Source: Kuafuiihalomonas sp050331295 (GTDB lineage: Bacteria > Myxococcota > Kuafuiibacteriia > Kuafuiibacteriales > Kuafuiibacteriaceae). Taken from it: 64,000 bases of DNA. Below, piece after piece: positions 1 through 8,144 of this stretch (positions are counted from its first letter, which is position 1; each line of letters starts with the position of its first letter). A program made the position numbers and the translations under genes. The stretch is from positions 124,001 to 188,000 of the forward strand of contig JBHJGZ010000011.1 of assembly GCA_050331295.1 (NCBI GenBank), written 5' to 3'. The notes beneath the pieces are model-generated. The model was not told the origin of the DNA. It searched no databases and saw only the letters and a program-made list of their open reading frames with translations.

Positions 1-222
1 ACACACGGGGAGTGGGCCGCAATTTATCCTGACGAATCTCCCTTCGAAGGTCGCCCTCGATTGTTCTCTCGTGCCTTCCCGGGAACTTCTCCTCGACTTT
101 TCGGTCTCGTGTTCGCCGCTCGGCCCACGCAGCTTCGCGGGTCGAGACACCAAACTGACACACGGATGAATCTCGAGGACCCACCTGGTCCCGACTCTGC
201 AACTGTCCTAGAGGCGTGCCGC

Positions 223-1470
223 ATGGACTTCACCCTGATTTTGATTCTGGCCGCGCTGGGTGCCTTGTTCATGGCCTTCAACAACGGCGCCAACGACGTC
301 GCCAACTCCTTCGCCTCCGCGGTGGGGGCCAAGGCCATCACCATGAGGCAGGCGGTTCTGATCGCCGGCCTCATGAATCTGTTGGGTGCGGTGATGATCG
401 GGGGTCACGTCTCGGCGAAGTTGGTCACCGGGGTCCTCAATCCGAGCGAGTTTTCCGATCCGGTCGTCTATACCGTCGCCATGTTCTCGGTGCTGGTGGC
501 GGCCGGCCTCTTCGTCCTCATTTCCACCCTCACCGGTCTGCCGGTGAGCTCAAGCCACTCCATCGTCGGGAGCCTCATCGGCGTCAGCGTCGTGGCCGGA
601 GGCATGGACACCGTCAACTGGGGCATCCTGACGTCCATCGTGATCTCCTGGTTCGTCTCGCCGTTCTTGGCCGGCTTCATGTCCTACGCACTCTACAGCT
701 TCATCCAAACCGGCATCCTCGGGAGCGACCCCCGGGTGATGGACCGCGTGCGTTTTTACCTTCCTTACATCCTGGCCGTGACGGTGGCCGTCTTCGTCCT
801 GATCCTCATGAAAGGATCCACCTTGGCCGCCTTTCGTCCGGCCAGCTTCTGGGAATATCTGCTGTTTCTGGGTGTCCTGCTTCCGTACGCCACCTTGGTC
901 AGTCAGGGACTGCTCCGAAGCGTGACCCTCCAGATGCAGGACAGCCGAGAATCGGCGGAGCTCATCTTTCGGCGCCTCCAGGTCGGCACATCCAGCTACG
1001 TCGCCTTCGCCCACGGCGCCAATGACGTAGCCAATGCCATCAGCCCTGTCTTTGCCGTGTACCTGGTGGTTCAGTCGCAAGGCCAGTTGCCGACGGAAGA
1101 GATGGTGAAGAGCATCGGCGTCCCCCTCTGGATCCTGGTCCTGGGCGGGGCGGGGATCGCGCTGGGAATTGGATTGTTGGGCCATCGAGTCATCAAGACC
1201 CTCAGCGAACGGGTCACACAGCTCGACAACTTCAAGGGATTCAGCGTCGATTTTTCCGCCGCCAGCACGGTGGTCGGCGCATCGCTCTTGGGTCTGCCGG
1301 TGAGCTCGACCCACGCCGCCACCGGCGCCATCGTGGGCACCGGCCTGCGCGAAGGGGGCGGGATCGATTTCGGAATCTTGGGACGCATCGTGGCCGCGTG
1401 GATCATCACCGTCCCCACCGCCGCCCTTTTCACGGTGGGGGTCTTCAAAGTTCTGCGCTTGGTGTTCTGA
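223..1470 (+). CDS. pit: PiT-family inorganic phosphate permease
   Basis: Inner-membrane low-affinity phosphate transporter of the PiT family, about 415 residues. Both halves of the internally duplicated family signature are visible: FNNGANDVANSFASAVGAK near the N-terminus and FAHGANDVANAISPVF in the second half, each followed later by a GLPVSSxH motif. Hydrophobic segments run through the whole protein. The reading frame is open back to position 61, but the ATG at 223 places the first membrane segment directly at the N-terminus as in the family, so I chose it. Pit genes often sit beside a PhoU-like (DUF47) regulator; none is present here. It converges on a lipoprotein gene with only 8 bases between the stops. 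Confidence 0.93.
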   Translation: MDFTLILILAALGALFMAFNNGANDVANSFASAVGAKAITMRQAVLIAGLMNLLGAVMIGGHVSAKLVTGVLNPSEFSDPVVYTVAMFSVLVAAGLFVLISTLTGLPVSSSHSIVGSLIGVSVVAGGMDTVNWGILTSIVISWFVSPFLAGFMSYALYSFIQTGILGSDPRVMDRVRFYLPYILAVTVAVFVLILMKGSTLAAFRPASFWEYLLFLGVLLPYATLVSQGLLRSVTLQMQDSRESAELIFRRLQVGTSSYVAFAHGANDVANAISPVFAVYLVVQSQGQLPTEEMVKSIGVPLWILVLGGAGIALGIGLLGHRVIKTLSERVTQLDNFKGFSVDFSAASTVVGASLLGLPVSSTHAATGAIVGTGLREGGGIDFGILGRIVAAWIITVPTAALFTVGVFKVLRLVF

Positions 1471-1478
1471 GATGCCGC

Positions 1479-2093
1479 TCAGCCGCCGCACGCCTCGAAG
1501 GCGTCCATGCAGCATTCTTCCTCGGTGGTGGCAGGCATCCGGCAGAGGGCGCTGCTGACGCCCTCGCACAGGTTGACCAAGCCCGGCTGCGGACACTCCG
1601 AGCAATCGCACGGGCCTTGATCCAGGATGCCGCTGCACGCGGTTCCAGCCCCGGCGAGTTCGGCAAGACACGCCGACTGACCCGGCCCGTCGTCGCAGGA
1701 GAGCCCATCGAAGCACGATTCTGCGTCGGCCACCGCGGCATCGCACCCCGTCCCGCCGGTCCCGAGCACGAAGAAACCGTCGAGGCATTCCTCGTCACAG
1801 GTATCTTCGTCGACCGGACCGACGTCGCATCGAATGAAATAGTCGCAATAAGCGGTGCAGGCCGGAAGCGCCAACGCGCTCCCACCCATGTCACCGATCG
1901 TGGCGTCGGCGTTCCCACCGGCATCGTCAGGGCCTCCTCCGTCTGAATCGCCGCTGCTGGAGTCCTGCGCGCCTCCATCGGTCGGCGCCATCCCGTCGTC
2001 GGAATCATCGGAATCCGACGAACAACCCATCGCCACCAGCCCGGACCCGCCCGAGAGCATCAGAACGTACAGAACCCTTTTGTCCCACTTCAT
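1479..2093 (-). CDS. Asp/Ser-rich, Cys-rich putative lipoprotein
   Basis: 204-residue exported protein of unknown function. A basic-hydrophobic leader ends in a lipobox-like AMGC at about residue 24. It is followed by a low-complexity linker rich in Asp, Ser and Gly (about residues 25-70), typical of surface lipoprotein tethers in Myxococcota. The C-terminal two thirds contain many cysteines in a spaced pattern (CTAYCDYFIRC, CDEECLDG, CDCSECPQPG, EECCMDAF), suggesting a small disulfide-knit domain in the periplasm or outside the cell. Start is the ATG at 2093. Its stop lies 8 bases from the convergent phosphate permease. No recognised domain name; the lipoprotein call is inferred from the leader. 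Confidence 0.75.
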   Translation of the reverse strand: MKWDKRVLYVLMLSGGSGLVAMGCSSDSDDSDDGMAPTDGGAQDSSSGDSDGGGPDDAGGNADATIGDMGGSALALPACTAYCDYFIRCDVGPVDEDTCDEECLDGFFVLGTGGTGCDAAVADAESCFDGLSCDDGPGQSACLAELAGAGTACSGILDQGPCDCSECPQPGLVNLCEGVSSALCRMPATTEEECCMDAFEACGG

Positions 2094-2209
2094 CGAGGCG
2101 CGTCTATCACGGTCATTGGTCCGAAACGACGCCGGCGGTTGCGCCCATGAGGGCTCCTCGACCCGCAGCCGAGGAGCCCAGTATCACGCAGATAATTCGC
2201 GCAAGGAAG

Positions 2210-2842
2210 CTAGTGAGGTGACTTCGCGGACCGCTCCGCCGTCTCCGATCGGGAGGCGGCACCGGGGACCGGTGTGGCAACCATCGACGCCTGCCACCTC
2301 CAACTCTCCTCACTTCCCCGCGGCCGCACGTAATGGGTGGAGACCAGACCTTGGGCGGTCATTTCCGTCACGCTCTTCATTTCCCAGCACGGACCCTCGT
2401 GTTTCCATTGAAACGCGCCGAGCTCTTCCACCACGAACTCTCCGGCCCGTTCGTGGCACGCGGTGATCACCGTCAGGTCTTGTACCGATTTTCCGTGTCC
2501 CTCGTGGAAGACGTAAACGATCTCGTTGCCCTCGATGATCTGTGTTTGTCGAAGAGTCGGGCGCTCACCTTCGAACCCATAGAGCCTGAACTCTCCGTTT
2601 TCCGGTTCGTGTCGTGCCAGCATCGGATGCCGCCCCGTGTGGATGTCCAAGGTGTTCGGATTCCGCTCGAGCCAGGTCCAGTCGAACCGTCCAGCCAGCT
2701 TCGCCTTCATCTGGCGGACACAGGCTTCGATCTCGTCAGGATTCTTTTGAATGATGTCTTCGTTCGTCGCCCCGGTCTTCACGCCGCTCGTGGCACACGA
2801 CGTCGCGAAAAAGACCAGCGCGGTCAAACCGAACGCTTTCAT
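2210..2842 (-). CDS. Putative exported protein of unknown function
   Basis: 210 residues. The N-terminus is a short signal sequence with a Cys at residue 16 (FFATSCATSG), so it may be a lipoprotein, although the lipobox is weak. The body is mixed alpha/beta with a Trp-rich centre and two later Cys (TACHERAG, EGPCWEMK); the last 25 residues are Ser/Ala-rich and probably disordered. I do not recognise the family. The frame is open upstream to 3244, but the ATG at 2842 is the start that exposes a signal peptide. It lies 116 bases upstream of the Cys-rich lipoprotein gene on the same strand and could be co-transcribed with it. Confidence 0.7.
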   Translation of the reverse strand: MKAFGLTALVFFATSCATSGVKTGATNEDIIQKNPDEIEACVRQMKAKLAGRFDWTWLERNPNTLDIHTGRHPMLARHEPENGEFRLYGFEGERPTLRQTQIIEGNEIVYVFHEGHGKSVQDLTVITACHERAGEFVVEELGAFQWKHEGPCWEMKSVTEMTAQGLVSTHYVRPRGSEESWRWQASMVATPVPGAASRSETAERSAKSPH

Positions 2843-3186
2843 GGTGCACCTCCTCGCGATCAAGATCGCCGAGCGGAGGAGACCCGGGCAACCCGAGAGA
2901 CGCGGTCCGTCAAACATTGCGCGTTGCCGGCATTGCAGTCCGGTCTTGGGCCCCGCGCTGTCTGTGATGTTCGCGCACGCCTTTCGATGAACCAGTCGCT
3001 CGGTCGAACTTTGAGCGAAATTCAGGCGAAATTCAGGCGAACGACTGGCGTGATGGGCGGAGGCTCGGCCCAGATGAGGTGGCCGAAAGTCTCCACCGCA
3101 ACGCGCGGGTGACGCCGCCGCATCGCTTGGACTAGGGTCCGCAGGCGCCGAAGGTGGCGCCGCAAACGAACGAAAGCATCCACACC
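2843..3186. other. Non-coding gap between divergent genes
   Basis: 344 bases with no convincing gene; open frames here are shadows or N-terminal read-through of neighbours. It must hold the promoters for the exported-protein gene (minus) and the TPR lipoprotein gene (plus). The one repeat I see is an 11-bp tandem duplication, listed separately. Confidence 0.6.
3015..3036. repeat. 11-bp perfect tandem duplication
   Basis: The unit GCGAAATTCAG occurs twice head to tail, followed by the first four bases of a third copy (GCGA). It lies in the non-coding gap between two divergent genes. This could be a slippage product or a paired protein-binding site. Confidence 0.6.
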
Positions 3187-4968
3187 ATGCGGACACTTCT
3201 CCCGAGCAACCTTGCATGCATCTTCCCGAACGCGCTCTTCGCACTGCTCCTCGCTCCCTCGTCCCTCTCGGGGTGCGTTCAGAACCGAGACTCGACGAAC
3301 GCCGAACCGAAGTCCGCCGAACCGAAGATCGAGACCCACCCGAAGGCCGACGCCGCCGAGACCCAAGGTCGCCCTGCCTACGGCACGATGGGCGAGCCGC
3401 AGCTCTTCGAAGGCATGGGCTCCCACACCCGCACCGTGACCACGAAGTCCCTCGAGGCGCAGGCCTACTTCGACCATGGCCTGAACTGGATGTACGCGTT
3501 CAACCACGATGAAGCGGTCCGGGCCTTCACGAGGGCGGCTGAGCTGGACCCGGGGTGTGCGATGGCATGGTGGGGCATCGCGCAGGCACAAGGACCCAAC
3601 TACAACGATCCGGCCATGCCCGAGGCTCGGAGCGCTGCGGCCTGGGCAGCGCTCCAGCGCGCCCGGGCGACCTTGGATGACGAAACGCCGGTGGAAAAGG
3701 CTCTGGTCGAGGCGCTCGGCGCTCGCTACGCGGAAGACCCGCCGGAAGACCGAAGGGACCTGGATGTGGCGTACGCCGAGGCCATGAAGGAGGTCGCGGC
3801 GAAGTTCCCCGACGACTCCGACGTGGCGACCTTCTACGCCGAATCCATGATGGTCCAGCATCCTTGGAAGCTATACGACGCCGACGAACAACCCGCGCTG
3901 CAAGATACGCCCATCATCATCGCCACCCTGGAGCGCGCCTTGGCGAAGTTTCCCAACAATCCTGGAGCCAATCACCTCTATATCCACGCGGTGGAGCCGA
4001 GCTTCGACAAGGAGCGCGGCCTGGTGGCGGCGGACCGACTCAGCGACATGATGCCAGCCAGCGGACATCTCCTCCACATGCCTTCCCATATCTACGCCCA
4101 GGTGGGGATGTGGAACCGTTCCATTGAACAGAACCAAAAAGCGATGGAGGCCGACGACGCCTATCGGGTCCTCTCCCCCGAGCAGGGCCTGCAGCACGGA
4201 TACATGACCCACAATTCCCACATGCTGGCGTTCTCGGCCATGATGACGGGCCAGGAGGACCTCGCCATGCATGCGGCGCGGCAAATGTGGGAGGACATGC
4301 CGCTCGAGACCCTCACCCTGATCGCGCCCTTCTTCGACCCCTGGATGTGCTCGGTCTACGATGTTCAAAAGCGGTTCGGCCGCTGGGACGCGCTTCTCGC
4401 AGAGCCCGCCCCCCCTGCGTTTCTGCCCGTGACCACCGCAGTGTGGCGAGCCCATCGCGCGGTGGCTTACGCGGCCAAGCACGAATTCGAAAAGGCGGAG
4501 GAGGAGCAACTGGCCTTTCGTCGCGCGATGAAGGCCATCCCCGAAGAACCGGGATGGGACACCTACGGCACGGCGGTGAAGTTTCTGCTGGTCAGTGAGC
4601 TCTTCATCACGGGTGAGATGGAGCTGCAGAAGGGGCGCTGGGACGAAGCCGCCACCGCCCTTCGAGAAGCGGTGATCATCGAAGACACGCTCGGCTACGG
4701 CGAGCCCCCCATGTGGCTCCAGCCGGTACGCCACACCCTTGGCGCGGTGTACTTGAAAGCCGAGAAGTACGAGGACGCCGAGCGGGTCTATCGAGAAGAC
4801 CTCGAGAAGTGGCCGGGCAACGGCTGGTCATTGTACGGACTGAGCCGTGCCCTCGAATTTCAGGAGCGCATGGAAGAAGCGGCCGAGGTGCGGAGCGCTT
4901 ACGAAAAGGCCTGGGCCGGGGCCAAGGAGCCCATCGAGACCAGCTGCAAGTGTATCGAGAAGACCTGA
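3187..4968 (+). CDS. TPR-repeat putative lipoprotein
   Basis: 593-residue exported TPR protein. The leader ends at LSGC, a good lipobox, so it is probably anchored in a membrane facing the periplasm. TPR-like helical pairs begin around residue 90 (YFDHGLNWMYAFNHDEAVRA) and recur to the C-terminus. Two signatures typical of this TPR family are present: NHLYIHAVEPS and HLLHMPSHIYAQVGMW. These His-rich motifs are conserved in the family, but no enzymatic role is established to my knowledge. The ATG at 3187 was chosen over an in-frame upstream GTG because it starts a clean signal peptide. It converges on the M20 peptidase gene with 19 bases between the stops. Confidence 0.85.
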   Translation: MRTLLPSNLACIFPNALFALLLAPSSLSGCVQNRDSTNAEPKSAEPKIETHPKADAAETQGRPAYGTMGEPQLFEGMGSHTRTVTTKSLEAQAYFDHGLNWMYAFNHDEAVRAFTRAAELDPGCAMAWWGIAQAQGPNYNDPAMPEARSAAAWAALQRARATLDDETPVEKALVEALGARYAEDPPEDRRDLDVAYAEAMKEVAAKFPDDSDVATFYAESMMVQHPWKLYDADEQPALQDTPIIIATLERALAKFPNNPGANHLYIHAVEPSFDKERGLVAADRLSDMMPASGHLLHMPSHIYAQVGMWNRSIEQNQKAMEADDAYRVLSPEQGLQHGYMTHNSHMLAFSAMMTGQEDLAMHAARQMWEDMPLETLTLIAPFFDPWMCSVYDVQKRFGRWDALLAEPAPPAFLPVTTAVWRAHRAVAYAAKHEFEKAEEEQLAFRRAMKAIPEEPGWDTYGTAVKFLLVSELFITGEMELQKGRWDEAATALREAVIIEDTLGYGEPPMWLQPVRHTLGAVYLKAEKYEDAERVYREDLEKWPGNGWSLYGLSRALEFQERMEEAAEVRSAYEKAWAGAKEPIETSCKCIEKT

Positions 4969-4987
4969 GTCGGCATGTTCCTGGTCT

Positions 4988-6286
4988 TCAGGACTCCGCT
5001 TTGGGCATCAGCTCCATCACCGCCACCACCATGGCTTCGACACCGGTGGTAACGGAGGGTCGCGGCGCAATCTTGAAGAGAGGTGAATGGTGCGAGGCAG
5101 CCGTGTCGAGGCCGCTGGCCGGCGTACCCCCGACGTTGAAATAGACGCCTTTGACGCCGGTCTCTTCGGAGACGAACAGGGAAAAGTCCTCTGCCCCCAT
5201 GCCCTCCGGCGGCTCGGTGTGCATCTGGCTCTCTCCGAAGTGCTCCACGAAGGCGGACCGGATCCGAGCCGTGAGCTCGGGATCGTTTCGGGTTGGGGGC
5301 ACCGACTCCTCGGAACGGACGACTTGGGGCAACATGTCGTCCGAAAGACCGAACGCCCGACCGACGCCCGAGGCGATCCGGTCGATGCCGTCGAGGAGTT
5401 CATCGCGGACCTTCAAGTCGTTGGAGCGGACCGTAAGCTGGAGCCGCGCTTCATCCGAAATGATGTTGTGTTTGGAGCCGGCATGGAAGGCACCCACCGT
5501 CACCACGCCCGGTTGCAGGGGCGCGATGGAGCGCGACACCAAGCTCTGAAGCGCGACGACGATGTGTGACCCCACCAACACCGGGTCGATGCCCTGGTGC
5601 GGACTGGCACCGTGGGCCGCCACGCCCTTCACGATGATGTCCACGCTGTCCGAGCTCGAGTAGGCGAGGCCTGAAACGAGCTCGATCTTCCCGGCTTGGA
5701 TGTCGCTGGCCACGTGGAACGCGAGCGCATACTCGGGCTTCGGAAACTGCGTATAGAGCCCGTCCTCCAGCATCCTTCGCGCTCCGCCGATGCGCTCCTC
5801 CGCCGGTTGACCGATCAAGATCAGCGTCCCAGACCACTGGTCTTTGCGCTCCATGAGCATCTTGGCCGTCCCCACCAGCGCGGTCATGTGTACATCGTGT
5901 CCGCACGCATGCATCACCGGCTGCACCACGTCGTTGATGTCCTTTTGGGTGGCGGTGGAAGCGTATGGGAGACCCGACTTCTCCTTGACCGGAAGCCCAT
6001 CCATATCGGCCCGGACCATCACGGTCGGCCCGGGCCCGTTCTTCACCAAACCCACCAGTCCGGTGCCTCCGACCCCTTCGGTGACCTCCACGCCGAGATT
6101 TCTCAGCTCCTTCGCCAATCGCTTGGAAGTCTCGAACTCCCGGAACGAAAGCTCGGGATTCTCATGAAAATACTTGAAGAGCTCGTCGAGCCGCTGGTCG
6201 TAGTAGGCGTTGATGTCCTGTTGGAGGGCTTCGGCTCCGGGGACCGACGCCCCCAAGGCCAACGACACGAAGAGCGCGGTGGTCAT
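4988..6286 (-). CDS. Secreted M20-family amidohydrolase
   Basis: 432-residue metal-dependent amidohydrolase of the M20D type (hippurate hydrolase / N-acyl-amino-acid or carboxypeptidase-like). A signal peptide covers about residues 1-22, so it works outside the cytoplasm, unlike most family members. The metal-binding and dimerisation landmarks are intact: MHACGHDVHMTALVG (Cys and two His), GQPAEER with catalytic Glu, the lid-domain AAHGASPHQGIDP, and GMGAEDFSLF. Length is normal for the family. The ATG at 6286 directly starts the signal peptide; the frame extends upstream to 6364 without a better start. The substrate cannot be told from sequence; it is probably an acylated amino acid or small peptide. 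Confidence 0.9.
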   Translation of the reverse strand: MTTALFVSLALGASVPGAEALQQDINAYYDQRLDELFKYFHENPELSFREFETSKRLAKELRNLGVEVTEGVGGTGLVGLVKNGPGPTVMVRADMDGLPVKEKSGLPYASTATQKDINDVVQPVMHACGHDVHMTALVGTAKMLMERKDQWSGTLILIGQPAEERIGGARRMLEDGLYTQFPKPEYALAFHVASDIQAGKIELVSGLAYSSSDSVDIIVKGVAAHGASPHQGIDPVLVGSHIVVALQSLVSRSIAPLQPGVVTVGAFHAGSKHNIISDEARLQLTVRSNDLKVRDELLDGIDRIASGVGRAFGLSDDMLPQVVRSEESVPPTRNDPELTARIRSAFVEHFGESQMHTEPPEGMGAEDFSLFVSEETGVKGVYFNVGGTPASGLDTAASHHSPLFKIAPRPSVTTGVEAMVVAVMELMPKAES

Positions 6287-6433
6287 CGGAGCCCCACACG
6301 CTGCAATGATTGCGGGGCGGGTGCAAGATCGCTTTGCCCGCTCTTCTCGTCGACGCAGCGTCACGCCAAAGCCGGCGCGATTTGACGCAACCCTTGCTCC
6401 CGGCGGCGTTCGGGCCTAAGCGCCGCCCGGGGC

Positions 6434-8107
6434 ATGACCGTCTTCAGAACCCACGCGGCCCTCTGGACCCTGGCCGGGCTTCTCTCGCTCAGCGGACTCA
6501 CGGGCATCGCAGAGCCGGTCCATTGGGGGCACTACGGCTTTCACACCGGGGAATGGGGACAATCGGCGCGGGTCACCCTTAGGCACGGCGTCCTGGGCAC
6601 CGCGCCTCGAGCCGGATACGCGCCGCCGCGCCCGGAAGACTTCAGCCTCCACCACCCTTTTCTCGTCTTCTATCCGCCCATCGTGGCGTCGGTGGCGGTG
6701 CTCGGGGATACCGTATGGGCCGTTCGGCTCCCCACCCTAGTCATCACGCTGCTGACCGCCCTGCTGCTCGGTTTCACGGTGAACCGCTACTGGGACGGCG
6801 CCACCGCGGTGCTGGCTACCGCCGTTTACTGCGTATGCCCCATGACCACGGCGTTCGCCCACAATCCAGACACTCAGCCTCCAGCCATCCTGGGCCTGCT
6901 GCTCGCGGTCTCCGGGTACGCGGCGTTCATCACCAAGCCTTCACGGCAGAACTTTCTGGTGGTGTTGCTCGGCTTCATCCTGGCGCTGGGCTCCGATTGG
7001 GCAGCGTATCTGTCGGTGGCGATGGTCAGCATTCACGCGGGGGGTCGGGCCCTTTGGCTCTGGGATCGCCGCCCGAAGTGGCTCGCGATCCCCGCTGACT
7101 TGTGGATCGGACTGAGCGCAACTCTCATTGCGATATTGGTCATCGGAAGCTTTCTCCTCTACGTCCACTTCCACGCTCAGGATGGCCTCGGCAACACCTG
7201 GGGGGCCCTGACCTACCGCCTGTCGAGCGACTGGGGTGGCTTCGTGCGCCAGCAATCGAGGTTCGTCGGCGGCATGTACGGCGGCGTCTTGGTCACGCTC
7301 GCGCTTTTGGGCCTCCTTCGAATGGGTCTGCGCCTTCTTCGAGGAACGCCGACCGCCCGTGACATCATCCCGTTCTCGTTCGTCTTCGGAAACGTGGTGT
7401 GGGCGTTCCTGTTTCCTCAGGCCGCCAACATCCACGTCTATCGCTCGATGATGTTGGCGGTGCCGGTGGCCATCTTCGCGGCGGAGCTCACGGTGGATGC
7501 CGGGCGAATGGTCGCCGGGTGGCCCCGCGCCCCGCGCATCGCGCCATGGGTTCGCCCACTGCCCGGTCTGCTGCTCCTGGGACATACACTTTGGCTCGGA
7601 GCGACGACGCTGGTGGAGAGTCGACGCGTCGGAGGCACGATGTATCACGGTGCCGCCTACGATCCCGAACAGATCAAGATGGCGACCGCCCGATACATTC
7701 ACGCGACCACGAGCCGATCCGCGTGGATCCTTTTCCACCCTGCCCTCCGACATCGCCGTGAAGTCCTCTATAACCTGGACCGGACCCATGTTTGGGCGCC
7801 CCCCGTGGCGCGATTGCTCGAAGGGGACATTCCCCCTGCAGCAGAGGTCGCATGGTTCGACGGTGAGGCCCTGTCCCGGAGGGACCGAGAAGCCCTCGCC
7901 TCCGCGTTTTCGGTGGACCAGGTAGACCGGTATCTGATCGTCCGGCTCGATCAGCAAGACAGCCAGGGCATCCCGCGGCCCGATCGCCGGTTTCGATTCC
8001 GAACCGGCGAAACGGGTTGGCTGGAGCGTTGGCTCCAGCACCCGGTCCTTCCGAAGTTGGTTTTGGAGGAAGTCGGCCCGACGGACTCGGCGGCCGTCGA
8101 ACCGTGA
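6434..8107 (+). CDS. GT-C (ArnT/PMT-like) membrane glycosyltransferase
   Basis: 557-residue multi-membrane protein resembling the dolichyl-phosphate-mannose or ArnT-like GT-C glycosyltransferases (GT39/GT83 type), which use lipid-linked sugars at the periplasmic face. The N-terminal loop carries HWGHYGFHTGEWGQ, where the catalytic acidic residue of GT-C enzymes is expected; a Tyr/Pro-rich loop follows (FLVFYPPI). About ten hydrophobic segments span residues 10-390, then a soluble C-terminal region of roughly 160 residues. The acceptor is unknown; lipid A, a surface polymer or a protein are all possible. Divergent from the M20 gene and convergent with the triple-DsbA gene. Confidence 0.7.
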   Translation: MTVFRTHAALWTLAGLLSLSGLTGIAEPVHWGHYGFHTGEWGQSARVTLRHGVLGTAPRAGYAPPRPEDFSLHHPFLVFYPPIVASVAVLGDTVWAVRLPTLVITLLTALLLGFTVNRYWDGATAVLATAVYCVCPMTTAFAHNPDTQPPAILGLLLAVSGYAAFITKPSRQNFLVVLLGFILALGSDWAAYLSVAMVSIHAGGRALWLWDRRPKWLAIPADLWIGLSATLIAILVIGSFLLYVHFHAQDGLGNTWGALTYRLSSDWGGFVRQQSRFVGGMYGGVLVTLALLGLLRMGLRLLRGTPTARDIIPFSFVFGNVVWAFLFPQAANIHVYRSMMLAVPVAIFAAELTVDAGRMVAGWPRAPRIAPWVRPLPGLLLLGHTLWLGATTLVESRRVGGTMYHGAAYDPEQIKMATARYIHATTSRSAWILFHPALRHRREVLYNLDRTHVWAPPVARLLEGDIPPAAEVAWFDGEALSRRDREALASAFSVDQVDRYLIVRLDQQDSQGIPRPDRRFRFRTGETGWLERWLQHPVLPKLVLEEVGPTDSAAVEP

Positions 8108-8110
8108 GCC

Positions 8111-8133
8111 CACCGGTCACGAAAACTCCGGTG
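8111..8133. terminator. Small hairpin between convergent genes
   Basis: CACCGG at 8111-8116 and CCGGTG at 8128-8133 form a 6-bp stem with an 11-base loop in the 37-base space between two convergent stops. There is no clear T-tract, so a bidirectional terminator role is only a suggestion. Confidence 0.35.
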
Positions 8134-8144
8134 CGGCGACGACG

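Noticed and set aside
223..1470. Missing PhoU-like partner of Pit as a novel regulation
   Set aside because: Many Pit genes lack a neighbouring DUF47 gene, so its absence alone says little.
550..1788. 412-codon open frame on the minus strand across the Pit gene
   Set aside because: Its translation is low-complexity Arg/Gly/Asp-rich with no family motif, and it is antisense to a clear phosphate permease; a G+C-rich shadow.
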